Shown here one piece after another: positions 34,901 to 41,892 of a stretch of DNA of 64,000 bases. Both the position numbers and the translations under genes were made by a program. Below the pieces are notes generated by a model. That model ran no database searches. It saw only the letters and a list, made by a program, of their open reading frames with translations, and had not been told where the DNA came from. Position 1 is the first letter of the stretch. Every line of letters starts with the position of its first letter. Origin of the DNA: Acholoe squamosa (Eukaryota > Annelida > Polychaeta > Phyllodocida > Polynoidae); contig OX439050.1 in NCBI GenBank assembly GCA_949317995.1, positions 54,065,777 through 54,129,776 on the forward strand, in the 5' to 3' direction.

Positions 34901-35317
34901 GTCATAGGAAAATGTCCATATTTATTTTATTGAAATAGATTTACGTTGCAAAAGATTAGTAATAACTGTGGTATTTTTTCCTTTAATGCTTGGCTTATGA
35001 ATAATTATAGCTGTGCCCTATAGAAATTTAGACCCCATGTATATATGCCTTATAGCATTGACTTAAACTGGGTGCATCCTAGACACAGGGTTGCCTTATA
35101 CAGAGGGGGATAAATATGAGGATGATGGTTCTCCTTACCTCCTTAATTCCTTGAGTCTGCTCTCCTCTTGTTGCACATACTTTTCAATGGTGCCCAGGAG
35201 CATGTCCTGGTTGATTAACAGATTCCTTAGTGTCTGCACAGCAGTAAACACCTCTCCACCAACCCCTGGAGGACTAACTCCGACCAGACATAACACACCT
35301 AGCAGTAACTTCAACAT
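22797..35317 (-). CDS. P4HA: Prolyl 4-hydroxylase subunit alpha, complete 14-exon gene
   Basis: Encodes the catalytic alpha subunit of ER collagen prolyl 4-hydroxylase, which hydroxylates Xaa-Pro-Gly prolines of procollagen using Fe(II), 2-oxoglutarate, O2 and ascorbate, normally in a complex with protein disulfide isomerase. I assembled 14 exons by hand; all junctions are GT/AG and every codon phase closes, giving 528 residues (the family is about 530-550). The order matches the family: signal peptide (about 1-20), N-terminal dimerisation region (21-140), TPR-like peptide-binding region (about 140-240), C-terminal dioxygenase domain (about 300-528). Visible catalytic residues are H409 and D411 (HFD), H483 (RHAGCP) and 2-oxoglutarate lysine K493 (GEKW). 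No KDEL is present, as expected for a subunit retained through PDI. The last 18 residues are unlike the usual short tail. A minus-strand AATAAA lies at 22423-22428. P4HA1 versus P4HA2 orthology cannot be decided. Confidence 0.95.
23163..23259 (-). CDS. P4HA: P4HA exon 13: third iron ligand and 2-oxoglutarate lysine
   Basis: Residues 463-494. AAAFWYNFYRNGTMD then RHAGCPVLVGEKW: H483 is the third Fe ligand and K493 binds the 2-oxoglutarate C5 carboxylate, spaced ten residues apart as in known enzymes. Acceptor TTTCAG; leaves in phase 1. Confidence 0.94.
23430..23600 (+). repeat. Dispersed repeat with copies at 30930-31095 (-) and 43140-43300 (+)
   Basis: Shares TTTTCACAGAGA, GGTGGTTCACTATTCA and GGCTGATTCAACAG-type blocks. 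The 43-kb copy overlaps the 5' end of the GT31 gene, so that gene's leader may come from this repeat. Confidence 0.55.
24123..24191 (-). CDS. P4HA: P4HA exon 12
   Basis: Residues 440-462, LSDVEEGGATVFP followed by a divergent strand ending in PVK, equal to MSDV..GGATVFP......P.KG. Acceptor TTCCAG, donor GTTAGT. The intron before it (26675-24192) carries a fold-back MITE. Confidence 0.92.
24448..24614. mobile_element. Fold-back MITE in P4HA intron 12
   Basis: AATGAGGACCCGA ends and a CTAGATGGGGCTTCA inner block on both arms, inverted, arms about 45-54 bp. It lies upstream of exon 12 at 24191 in genome coordinates, in the intron between exons 11 and 12. Confidence 0.6.
26676..26750 (-). CDS. 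P4HA: P4HA exon 11
   Basis: Residues 415-439; contains GTGDRIATFMFY, the counterpart of GTGNRIATWLFYMSDV. Acceptor CCCACAG at 26751, donor GTAAGT at 26675. Both phases 0. Confidence 0.93.
26976..27064. promoter_or_regulatory. E-box palindrome cluster in P4HA intron 10
   Basis: CAGATG at 26976, 27028 and 27059 and CATCTG at 26988 and 27038. The first two pairs form CAGATG-N(4-6)-CATCTG palindromes. ETS (CCGGAAGT near 26877) and CRE-like (TGATGTCAC) motifs lie just upstream on the plus strand, and a perfect CAG|GTAAGT donor-like string lies at about 27108. Confidence 0.25.
27625..27690. repeat. 21-bp tandem repeat, about three units
   Basis: TATATTGGGCCAATGTCGGC-type units in P4HA intron 10. 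Confidence 0.75.
28516..28569 (-). CDS. P4HA: P4HA exon 10: HxD iron ligands
   Basis: 54-nt exon, residues 397-414. Encodes VNYGIGGQFEPHFD, the strictly conserved NYG.GG.YEPH.D motif; H409 and D411 are two of the three Fe(II) ligands. Acceptor TATTCAG, donor GTAAGT. Confidence 0.93.
28647..28827. mobile_element. MITE in P4HA intron 9
   Basis: Termini TACCATATTGGCCTGTATAA and, inverted, TACCGTATTGGTTTGTATAA continue into GCGCC on both sides; 181 bp, no coding content. Confidence 0.65.
29155..29275 (-). CDS. P4HA: P4HA exon 9
   Basis: Residues 356-396, with AWLFEHKGLQPVSNLALRVQ, GITGLET and the terminal SAEPLQ, matching SAWL......V...N.RIQD.TGL...TAE.LQ. Acceptor TTTACAG, donor GTGTGT. Confidence 0.92.
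29590..29960. promoter_or_regulatory. Promoter-like module within P4HA intron 8
   Basis: Carries ACTTCCGG (29597-29604, ETS), the palindrome TCTCGCGAGA (29666-29675, the BANP-type core promoter motif), a GGCGGGGTGGG GC box (about 29853), TTTTGCGGGAA (29921-29931, E2F-like) and ATCGCGCC (about 29944). CpG is locally enriched. It sits between P4HA exons 8 and 9, and could drive an alternative transcript or an unseen gene. No transcript evidence. Confidence 0.35.
30143..30207 (-). CDS. P4HA: P4HA exon 8
   Basis: 65-nt exon, residues 335-355, with RATVGYPG and TRISK, equal to the RRAT...YRISK block of alpha subunits. Acceptor TTCAG at 30208; the GTGAGT donor at 30142 is chosen over an earlier GTAAAT because only it gives the phase needed by exon 9. 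Confidence 0.9.
31195..31362 (-). CDS. P4HA: P4HA exon 7: start of dioxygenase domain
   Basis: Residues 279-334. SADPWIVMYYDVITNTEVQQ and KKLATPR match the family P.I...HD.ISD.EI...K.LA.PRL block at the entry to the double-stranded beta helix. Acceptor TTACAG, donor GTAGGT, both phases 0. Confidence 0.92.
31855..32003 (-). CDS. P4HA: P4HA exon 6: linker to catalytic domain
   Basis: Residues 229-278. Contains a charged, low-complexity stretch followed by NRGYEKICSQG, the counterpart of the family Y..LCRGE motif that opens the C-terminal half. Acceptor TTGCAG, donor GTGAGC. Confidence 0.9.
32282..32333 (-). CDS. P4HA: P4HA exon 5: short TPR-region exon
   Basis: 52-nt exon (residues 212-228) with TADFNKAKKYVDLA, the equivalent of QQGDLDKAL in the second TPR helix pair. 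TTTCAG acceptor, GTAAGA donor. Enters in phase 0, leaves in phase 1. Confidence 0.85.
32502..32646 (-). CDS. P4HA: P4HA exon 4: peptide-substrate-binding (TPR) region
   Basis: Residues 163-211, helical and aromatic-rich (VNWLTKALE, SELYFHIGKAY), as in the TPR-like proline-rich-peptide binding domain. Poly-T tract plus ACAG acceptor at 32647; donor CGA|GTAAGT at 32501. The 1.4-kb intron before it is filled with MITEs and a poly-C-rich repeat. Confidence 0.9.
32720..32935 (+). repeat. Poly-C-rich repeat in P4HA intron 3
   Basis: Copy of the element at 1-215, with unusual local CpG (GGCGCGCGTGCC, CCCGCGCGAGC). Confidence 0.6.
33019..33311. mobile_element. MITE with TAGTCCACTTGGCCTC ends
   Basis: Left TAGTCCACTTGGCCTC and inverted right TAGTCCACTAGGCCTC enclose 293 bp in P4HA intron 3. 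Related to the shorter element at 33835. Confidence 0.6.
33835..33914. mobile_element. 80-bp MITE, same family
   Basis: ATAGTCCACTAGGCCTCT and inverted ATAGTCCACTTGGCCTCT form an 18-bp terminal repeat with one mismatch. A related end is at about 1070-1095. Confidence 0.6.
34061..34229 (-). CDS. P4HA: P4HA exon 3: linker and start of peptide-binding domain
   Basis: Encodes residues 107-162, including GALQSLLRLQLTYNL, a clear match to the family segment G..AL.RLQDTYNL. The acceptor TTTAG at 34230 is preferred over the downstream CAG because only it keeps the frame with exon 2. Donor GTGGGT at 34060. Confidence 0.9.
34615..34683. repeat. Short fold-back repeat in P4HA intron 2
   Basis: TGTGAC...AAAAGGGCCCTTA and an inverted TAAGGGCCCTTT...GTCAC end; a reversed relative is at 56555-56625. 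Confidence 0.5.
34759..34898 (-). CDS. P4HA: P4HA exon 2: dimerisation domain
   Basis: Acceptor CAG at 34899-34901, strong donor GTGAGT at 34758. Encodes residues 60-106, including RHPLSAYYLVRDWSFL, which aligns with the helix after the first dimerisation helix in known alpha subunits. Enters in phase 2, leaves in phase 1. Confidence 0.9.
35139..35317 (-). CDS. P4HA: P4HA exon 1: signal peptide and start of dimerisation domain
   Basis: Starts at the ATG at 35317-35315, followed by a hydrophobic leader (LLLGVLCLVGV) and the family-typical amphipathic segment with KYVQQEESRLKELR, the equivalent of the alpha-subunit dimerisation helix. Donor AG|GTAAGG at 35138; ends in phase 2. A non-coding upstream exon cannot be excluded. 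Confidence 0.9.
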
Positions 35318-35745
35318 GCTTATTGTCCCCTATCAAGTACCATATCACCACACCTATATGTAAGCACTGAGTTTAGATGATGCACTTGTCTCATAAAACC
35401 TGATGGTTATCTTGGCCTCACGGGTACTTTGTATTGTATTGTAAATTCCTTTATTTATATTGACGTCTTGTGTTTCACACTCCAGGACGTCCTTGATCTA
35501 ATTCTGACTAGATAAATGCATTGAGTCTTCTGTATCGTTTCGGTGTATTCTATTCTGTCCTACGTGAGAATAGACAACTGTGGTTGGGTCATGAATATGA
35601 AGGGCGTTGGCATGAGAAGTGTTCCAGGTCCAAGTTATAGATCTCTGTGTAGCATATTTAAATCATTATCAAAACAATTATATGATTTTCACAATTTCTA
35701 TTCATATCATTATAGAGAATCAAAGTGTACTGATCCTCATAGCTG

Positions 35746-36912
35746 AATATGCCCTGATCTTGGTGACATCTTTCGTATTAGACTATTCTAGAGGCTCTGG
35801 GTCTATTGTATGCCAATAGGTGAATATGTATTTGTAAATAAATGCCTCGATGGCTCTGGGGCCGTGGTAGTCGTATCAGGAGAACCATTATCATACATGT
35901 CCTATTTCTGACAGTTCTAACTCTTCATTCTTCTTACACAATCTGATTGATTAACAATAAAGTCAGTTCTCACCTTCTATACTTGTAACTTGTAAACGTC
36001 ATCCATGTACCACTGATATAACCTGATTATTGAGGGGTCTATGTGGAAGATATCTAAAACATGCTACGTGTATGTATACACGTCTAGTTAGGCCAAGAAA
36101 AGTGAATTTTAGATACAACTAAGAAAAGACTGCATGTAGGGACGGTGTATACACTCTAAATTTCTCCATTTGTAGTAGGTACTGCAATACATTGAAAGCA
36201 CATAGTTATGGATACAATATTTTCATCTATATCTATGGCTGATTGTGGATCATAATATGTTATAAGTATATTATTTCTCTTTGGCCTTAGACGAGAGGCT
36301 TCACCCCTCACCACACCCCAGTGCACAGCCCTGACCTACCCTTTTCCAGTAGGATACTAGCCTGGCTAGACTAAAGTCTATGTGTGGCCCATCAAGGGAG
36401 AACACCCCTCCATGGGGATTTTTAATTCCCCATTTGGCCACTAGGGGGCATTTGAGGGGCAAATTTACTCTAAAATAATTTTGAAAATACATTAAGCTAA
36501 TTTTTGATGCAGAATTCAATGGTTTCATTTAAAATGCACCATTTTCATTAGAAATGGCCCATATCTGGATGGTAAAATGAACATTTTTCATGAGAAATCG
36601 AGCTATATGCCTGTTCCTGATTGCCATGGCAACCATTCCAATGATCAAAATTTGCAGATTTTTATGCAAATTTTCGGGGATTCTCACCAAAAACCCGAAA
36701 CTGAAAACAGAAACGAAAAATTCCTTCCAGATCAAAATTTATGATAAAAATCACCAGAATATTATTCACTTTTTTTGTGAAAAAGGTTGATTTATTGTGT
36801 TTTTAGACATTATTACAGTTTATAATGTATTTAGAGCTTAATCCTCAATTTCAGATATGAATAGTGACCTATGTTCAAGGAGGGGTTCTGACATAACTAC
36901 TAGCAATATTTA
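35746..36912 (+). repeat. Direct duplication, copy A1
   Basis: About 1.17 kb, nearly identical to 37612-38689. A diverged inverted relative lies at 51915-52440, so part of it is a dispersed repeat. Contains GGCCACTAGGGGGCATT. Confidence 0.85.
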
Positions 36913-36969
36913 ATCCAATGATGTCTCATTTTTAGACCCAAGTTGCGAACTCGGGTCTGCTTCTACTGT

Positions 36970-37294
36970 ACACAGATGGAAAACAATAGAGTTGGGTAGT
37001 TGAGGTGTCCCTATGGCTACTAACATCCATCTGATGAATTTTGAAGATCAAAACAAAAGAATTGGGCAGTTGAGGTGTCCCTATGGCTACTATTATACAC
37101 TAACCTGTTATATCCCTTAACTCAATACATGTACCAGAAAAACACACATTAACACACAATTTAAAACACAGAATTACATCAACATTCTCAATTACACCAT
37201 AGAAAGGAGAAGTGTAAAGGCCTTGATAGATTCAGTCCTGAGTTATTTGGGTACAAGTGCTCTCTGATAGCTATCAGTGTAGCATGCTGGAAAT
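36970..37294 (+). repeat. Inverted duplication, left arm (325 bp)
   Basis: Follows copy A1. Its reverse complement is found at 38916-39435 once the SINE and one target copy (195 bp) are removed; both arms are then 325 bp. Confidence 0.85.
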
Positions 37295-37611
37295 CAGCCC
37301 CCCCACACACACAGACCGGCTGTAGACAAGGAAGAGGTGCATTGGTTAGTAAGACAAAGGACACCTACACTAGCATGAAAGTGAAGGGGGAAGACATCCA
37401 CAGTTTGGCAGCTTAGGCCTTTCTGTAGTGTAGGAAGCATTGCGTGCAGGCAATCCACTTGTGGCATGGGAAGACCTACCATAAATAGTCCTACAATGTA
37501 TCTGATACCAAGACAATTTACAAATTATTCCATACCAATTTGCAATGGTCGATTTATGGTGCACATTACCCCTTTCCGCAAAAAGCTTTGGGGAAAACGT
37601 GTACGGTCTAA

Positions 37612-38689
37612 AATATGCCCTGATCTTAGTGACATCTTTCATATTAGACTATTCTAGAGGCTCTGGATCTATTGTATGCCAATAGGTGAAAATGTATTTG
37701 TATATAAATGCCTCGATGGCTCTGGGGCCGTGGTAGTCGTATCAGGAGAACCATTATCATACATGTCCTATTTCTGACAGTTCTAACTCTTCATTCTTCT
37801 TACACAATCTGATTGATTAACAATAAAGTCAGTTCTCACCTTCTATACTTGTAACTTGTAAACGTCATCCATGTACCACTGATATAACCTGATTATTGAG
37901 GGGTCTATGTGGAAGATATCTAAAACATGCTACGTGTATGTATACATGTGTAGTTAGGCCAAGAAAAGTGAATTTTAGATACAACTAAGAAAAGACTGCA
38001 TGTAGGGACGGTGTATACACTCTAAATTTCTCCATTTGTAGTAGGTACTGCAATACATTGAAAGCACATAGTTATGGACACAATATTTTCATCTATATCT
38101 ATGGCTGATTGTGCATCATAATATGTTATAAGCATATTATTTCTCTTTGGCCTTAGACGAGAGGCTTCACCCCTCACCACACCCCAGTGCACAGCCCTGA
38201 CCTACCTTTTTCCAGTAGGATACTAGCCTGGCTAGACTAAAGTCTATGTGTGGCCCATCAAGGGAGAACACCCCTCCACGGGGATTTTTAATTCCCCATT
38301 TGGCCACTAGGGGGCATTGGAGGGGCAAATTTACTCTAAAATAATTTTGAAAATACATTAAGCTAATTTTTCATGAGAAATCGAGCTATATGCCTGTTCC
38401 TGATTGCCATGGCAACCATTCCAATGATCAAAATTTGCAGATTTTTATGCAAATTTTCGGGGATTCTCACCAAAAACCCGAAACTGAAAACAGAAACGAA
38501 AAATTCCTTCTAGATCAAAATTTATGATAAAAATCACCAGAATATTATTCACTTTTTTGTGAAAAAGGCTGATTTATTGTGTTTTTAGACATTATAGACA
38601 TAATTTATTTAGAGCTTAATCCTCAATTTCAGATATGAATAATGACCTATGTTCAAGTAGGGGTTCTGACATAACTACTAGGAATATTT
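37612..38689 (+). repeat. Direct duplication, copy A2
   Basis: Matches A1 except for scattered substitutions and an internal deletion of about 84 bp whose ends in A1 share ATTTTT, consistent with short-homology deletion. Confidence 0.85.
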
Positions 38690-38915
38690 GTGGGCAGATG
38701 AGGAGAAAGGTCCCTCCCTGCGGGATTTTTAGTACTGGGTTTGGCCACTAGAGGAGATACAAAGGCTATAAATGTGAGAAATAGGCCAAAAACTGGTCTT
38801 AGGTACTTTTTTACACAGAAAAAGATAATTTTCTCAAAAATGTTCTATTTTCACTCATTTCCTCTATATTTGGAAGGCAAATGGAACGTTTTGAATCCAA
38901 AACAAGGCCTAAATA

Positions 38916-39435
38916 ATTTCCAGCATGCTACACTGATAGCTATCAGAGAGCACTTGTACCCAAATAACTCAGGACTGAATCTATCAAGGCCTTTACACTT
39001 CTCCTTTCTATGGTGTAATTGAGAATGTTGATGTCATTCTGTGATTGATTTGATTGATTTGTGTTTTACAGCACTTTAGTGGCACTAAGTGGCTATCCCG
39101 TGCTTCACAGGTAGATAATTTAACAGAGGAATGTGTCAATGCCCGCGCATATGTGCACCACACACATCCTGAGGGTATAGGAAAGAGGAGATATAGACCC
39201 TTTTAAGTGGGCTAGGGAAGCCCCGATGTCATTCTGTGTTTTAAATTGTGTTTTAATGTGTGTTTTTCTGGTACATGTATTGAGTTAAGGGATATAACAG
39301 GTTAGTGTATAATAGTAGCCATAGGGACACCTCAACTGCCCAATTCTTTTGTTTTGATCTTCAAAATTTATCAGATGGATGTTAGTAGCCATAGGGACAC
39401 CTCAACTACCCAACTCTATTGTTTTCCATCTGTGT
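38916..39435 (-). repeat. Inverted duplication, right arm, split by SINE
   Basis: 520 bp, made of the 325-bp arm plus the 195-bp insertion. It follows copy A2 after about 225 bp of other sequence and runs into a 134-bp tandem array. Confidence 0.85.
39044..39224 (-). mobile_element. SINE-like repeat, copy 3, variant 3' end, 14-bp target duplication
   Basis: Read on the minus strand it starts GGGGCTTCCCTAGCCCACTT like the other copies, but ends in a different module (GTGCCACTAAAGTGCTGTAA, then an AATCAAATC-type tail). Perfect duplication GATGTCATTCTGTG at 39030-39043 and 39225-39238. The inverted duplicate at 36970-37294 has the empty site (37167-37180). Confidence 0.85.
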
Positions 39436-39690
39436 CGGCCATCTTGGTCTTCGGAAACACAGGGATCAAGGCCATATATGGTGAATCTGGATCTTCAAAA
39501 GTTATGAGATGAATGTTAGTGACCATAGGGACACTTCAACTACCCAATTCTATTGTTTTCCATATGTGTTGGCCATCTTGGTTTTCAGAAACACAGGGAT
39601 CTAGGCCATATATGGCGAATTTTGATGTTCAAAAGTTATGAGATGGATGTTAATGACCATAGGGCTACCTCAATAATATGCACTTTCTGT
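39381..39690. repeat. 134-bp tandem repeat
   Basis: GTTAGTGACCATAGGGACAC-type units start at 39381, 39515 and 39649. The first unit is shared with the inverted-repeat arm, so the array grew out of that sequence. Confidence 0.7.
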
Positions 39691-40635
39691 CAGCAGTTTG
39701 TAAATATGTGTCAGTAATTACTCCCCATTTGTCAATATCTAAGTGAATATTGAAAATTGAATTGAAAATTGCATTGGAAATTGCATTAAAAACTCGGCTC
39801 TTTTAGGTCTTAGACCTAACCTGCTCCATCTTAAAGATCTTGAGATGAACTTTGATAATGAATTTTCCTGCAGAGGGGTGTTTTTGCTTGACTGGACACA
39901 TGTTGTACCCACTACATAGACAACAGGAATTCTCTATACGCCTTGTAATTCCGCTTGGCTGAATAAGAAAGCATTCCCATGTAGTAACACTCATGAATGC
40001 TAATGCATGATTTCTCTGATATTGAGCATGGGGGTACATAAAGTACACTCTGATAACATTAAACTCTGATAACCAGCGCTCCTGCTGACTTTTACCCCCT
40101 TTATATTGAGGGCTGACTTTTATGGCCCTTGGATAATGTCTGAATTTATGTCGGCATCTTTGAGTTCACCGTGTACAGCTAACCTACCTCATTTTATATC
40201 CTTGTAGGTATCGAGATGATCAAAAATTAGTTCGTTCAATATCAGATTTCAGAAGATGTCAGAAGATGCAGTAATGCTTTAGTTTATATGATGCTTTTGG
40301 GTCTTTTACTATAGAGTACAACCTACCAGCCCAGTAGGATCATATCACCTCAGCTTGTATGTGAAAAGTGGCTCGTTAGGGTTCTTTAGCTCTCCTCTGA
40401 GATATTTCCTACGTTATGCACTCAAAGCTAAGCCACCAGTAGTGCCCTCTCATGAGAGATAAAGAAAGCGATCCAAAAGGAAGCCTATTCCCGTACTATC
40501 CTTGTTACAGTAATGGTCTCATGAATAGTCAATTTCCTAGACACTTTAAACGTGCATACTTATTTATACCTTACAGATATCATTAATGTTAGGTTATTGC
40601 AGTATTTCCAGTGACAAACTGAAAAATCTCGTTTT

Positions 40636-40682
40636 TGTGACTTTTGACCTTTGACCCCCGTTCAAGGTCATCAGGGGTCACT
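40636..40682. promoter_or_regulatory. Nuclear-receptor half-site cluster
   Basis: Three TGACYY hexamers at 40638, 40645 and 40652 are spaced by 1 bp (two overlapping DR1 elements, HNF4/RXR/COUP-TF type). They are followed by TCAAGGTCA (about 40662-40670, ERR/FTZ-F1 type) and GGGGTCA (40674-40680). Five half-sites fall within about 43 bp, 2.5 kb downstream of the GT31 start codon's transcript direction. Confidence 0.4.
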
Positions 40683-40822
40683 TTTTGAGTGGCTGTTTTT
40701 TTTTTCATTCTTAAAACACTGTCTATAGAGAGTATCCAGTCAAAATTTTCTGCTTGTATCACAGTAGTATAGTATGTATCGGAATGGGACTATAGCTAAT
40801 CTAAGGATATTACTAACTGCGC

Positions 40823-41110
40823 ATGCAGCCAATCAGAGGCCCCCATTTGGTCACATAACCTGGATCCCCGTGGTGTACCTCAATTGCATAATAGGCCACA
40901 CCCCCTTAGCCAATCAGAGCCCTCCATTTGGTCATGTGACTCCTCATTTACATAATAAGCCATGCCCCTTTATGCTAATGAGACCTCATTTGCATAAGAG
41001 GCCATGCCCCCTCAGCCAATTAGAGCCCTCCATTTGGTCACATGACCCCTCATTTACATAATAGACCATGCCCCTTTATGCTAATGAGACCTTATTTGCA
41101 TAATATACCA
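40823..41110. repeat. Tandem ~107-bp repeats with CCAAT and octamer motifs
   Basis: About 2.5 units. Each has AGCCAATCAGAG (CCAAT box), a TTTGGTCACATGAC E-box/USF-like site, ATGCTAATGAG and ATTTGCAT (POU octamer). Units start near 40829, 40911 and 41018; the last two are closest. The open frame across it is a shadow of the repeat. Confidence 0.6.
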
Positions 41111-41332
41111 TGTGACTCAGGCCCCCTGTGGAGTGATTTCAAAATGGGGGTCTCTGATTGGCTAATGTTTTAGGTCAATTTGAACGATTTTGTCACAAAT
41201 CTGAAGAAGATATAATTATGGTGAATTAGACTTCAGAATGACATCGTGTAAAACTGCATCCAATCAAACACTCCTTCAACATATAAATTTGCCAACTTTG
41301 AATGAGAATATTCACTACTCTACATTACTACA

Positions 41333-41496
41333 CTGCTAAAAATATCTTTCTTGATTTAAGAAAATAAGATAAATAATCTTACCTGGCGGACAAAACTACC
41401 AGTTTTAAGAAAAATAAAAATCTTAAAATTGGTAGTTTTGTCCATCAGGTAAGATTATTTAAGATTCCAAGAAAATTATTTTTGGCTGTGTACAGG
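41333..41496. mobile_element. Fold-back MITE downstream of the GT31 gene
   Basis: ACACTGCTAAAAATAT at the left end and inverted ACACAGCCAAAAATAA at the right, with arms of about 65 bp sharing AATAATCTTACCTG and GGACAAAACTACCA. Confidence 0.65.
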
Positions 41497-41860
41497 TTTT
41501 CATGTATTGTTTTGATACCAATAACATTGGAGCGTCCATTCACCCCCAGGTAAAAGTGTTACCTTGTTTCCAAATGACATTTTGATTTACATGAAACAAT
41601 TCATTGTCTAGTTCAATTCCAGCATCAGTATCATAAACTGGAAAAGGTTTTCACACCGGATAGAGTGATTTAAGAAGTTCTGGAATGGAAGAGTTTAATA
41701 AAAAAAAAACACAGGGTTAATTTACCATCCTCTTTCATTTTCCCTTTTTTTGGTAGGGTCCAAGGTTGAGGGGAACTAAAGCAATGATGGAATGCTTATA
41801 TGTATATATGAATACTCAAGATTGCCTTATCAGAATCAGGGTTTTTCTTGAACATATCAT

Positions 41861-41866
41861 TTTAAT
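41861..41866 (-). terminator. Candidate poly(A) signal for the GT31 gene
   Basis: Minus-strand ATTAAA, 27 nt after the stop. A canonical AATAAA was not seen nearby. Confidence 0.35.
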
Positions 41867-41892
41867 AGCATCCTATCTTCATGATAACACTG

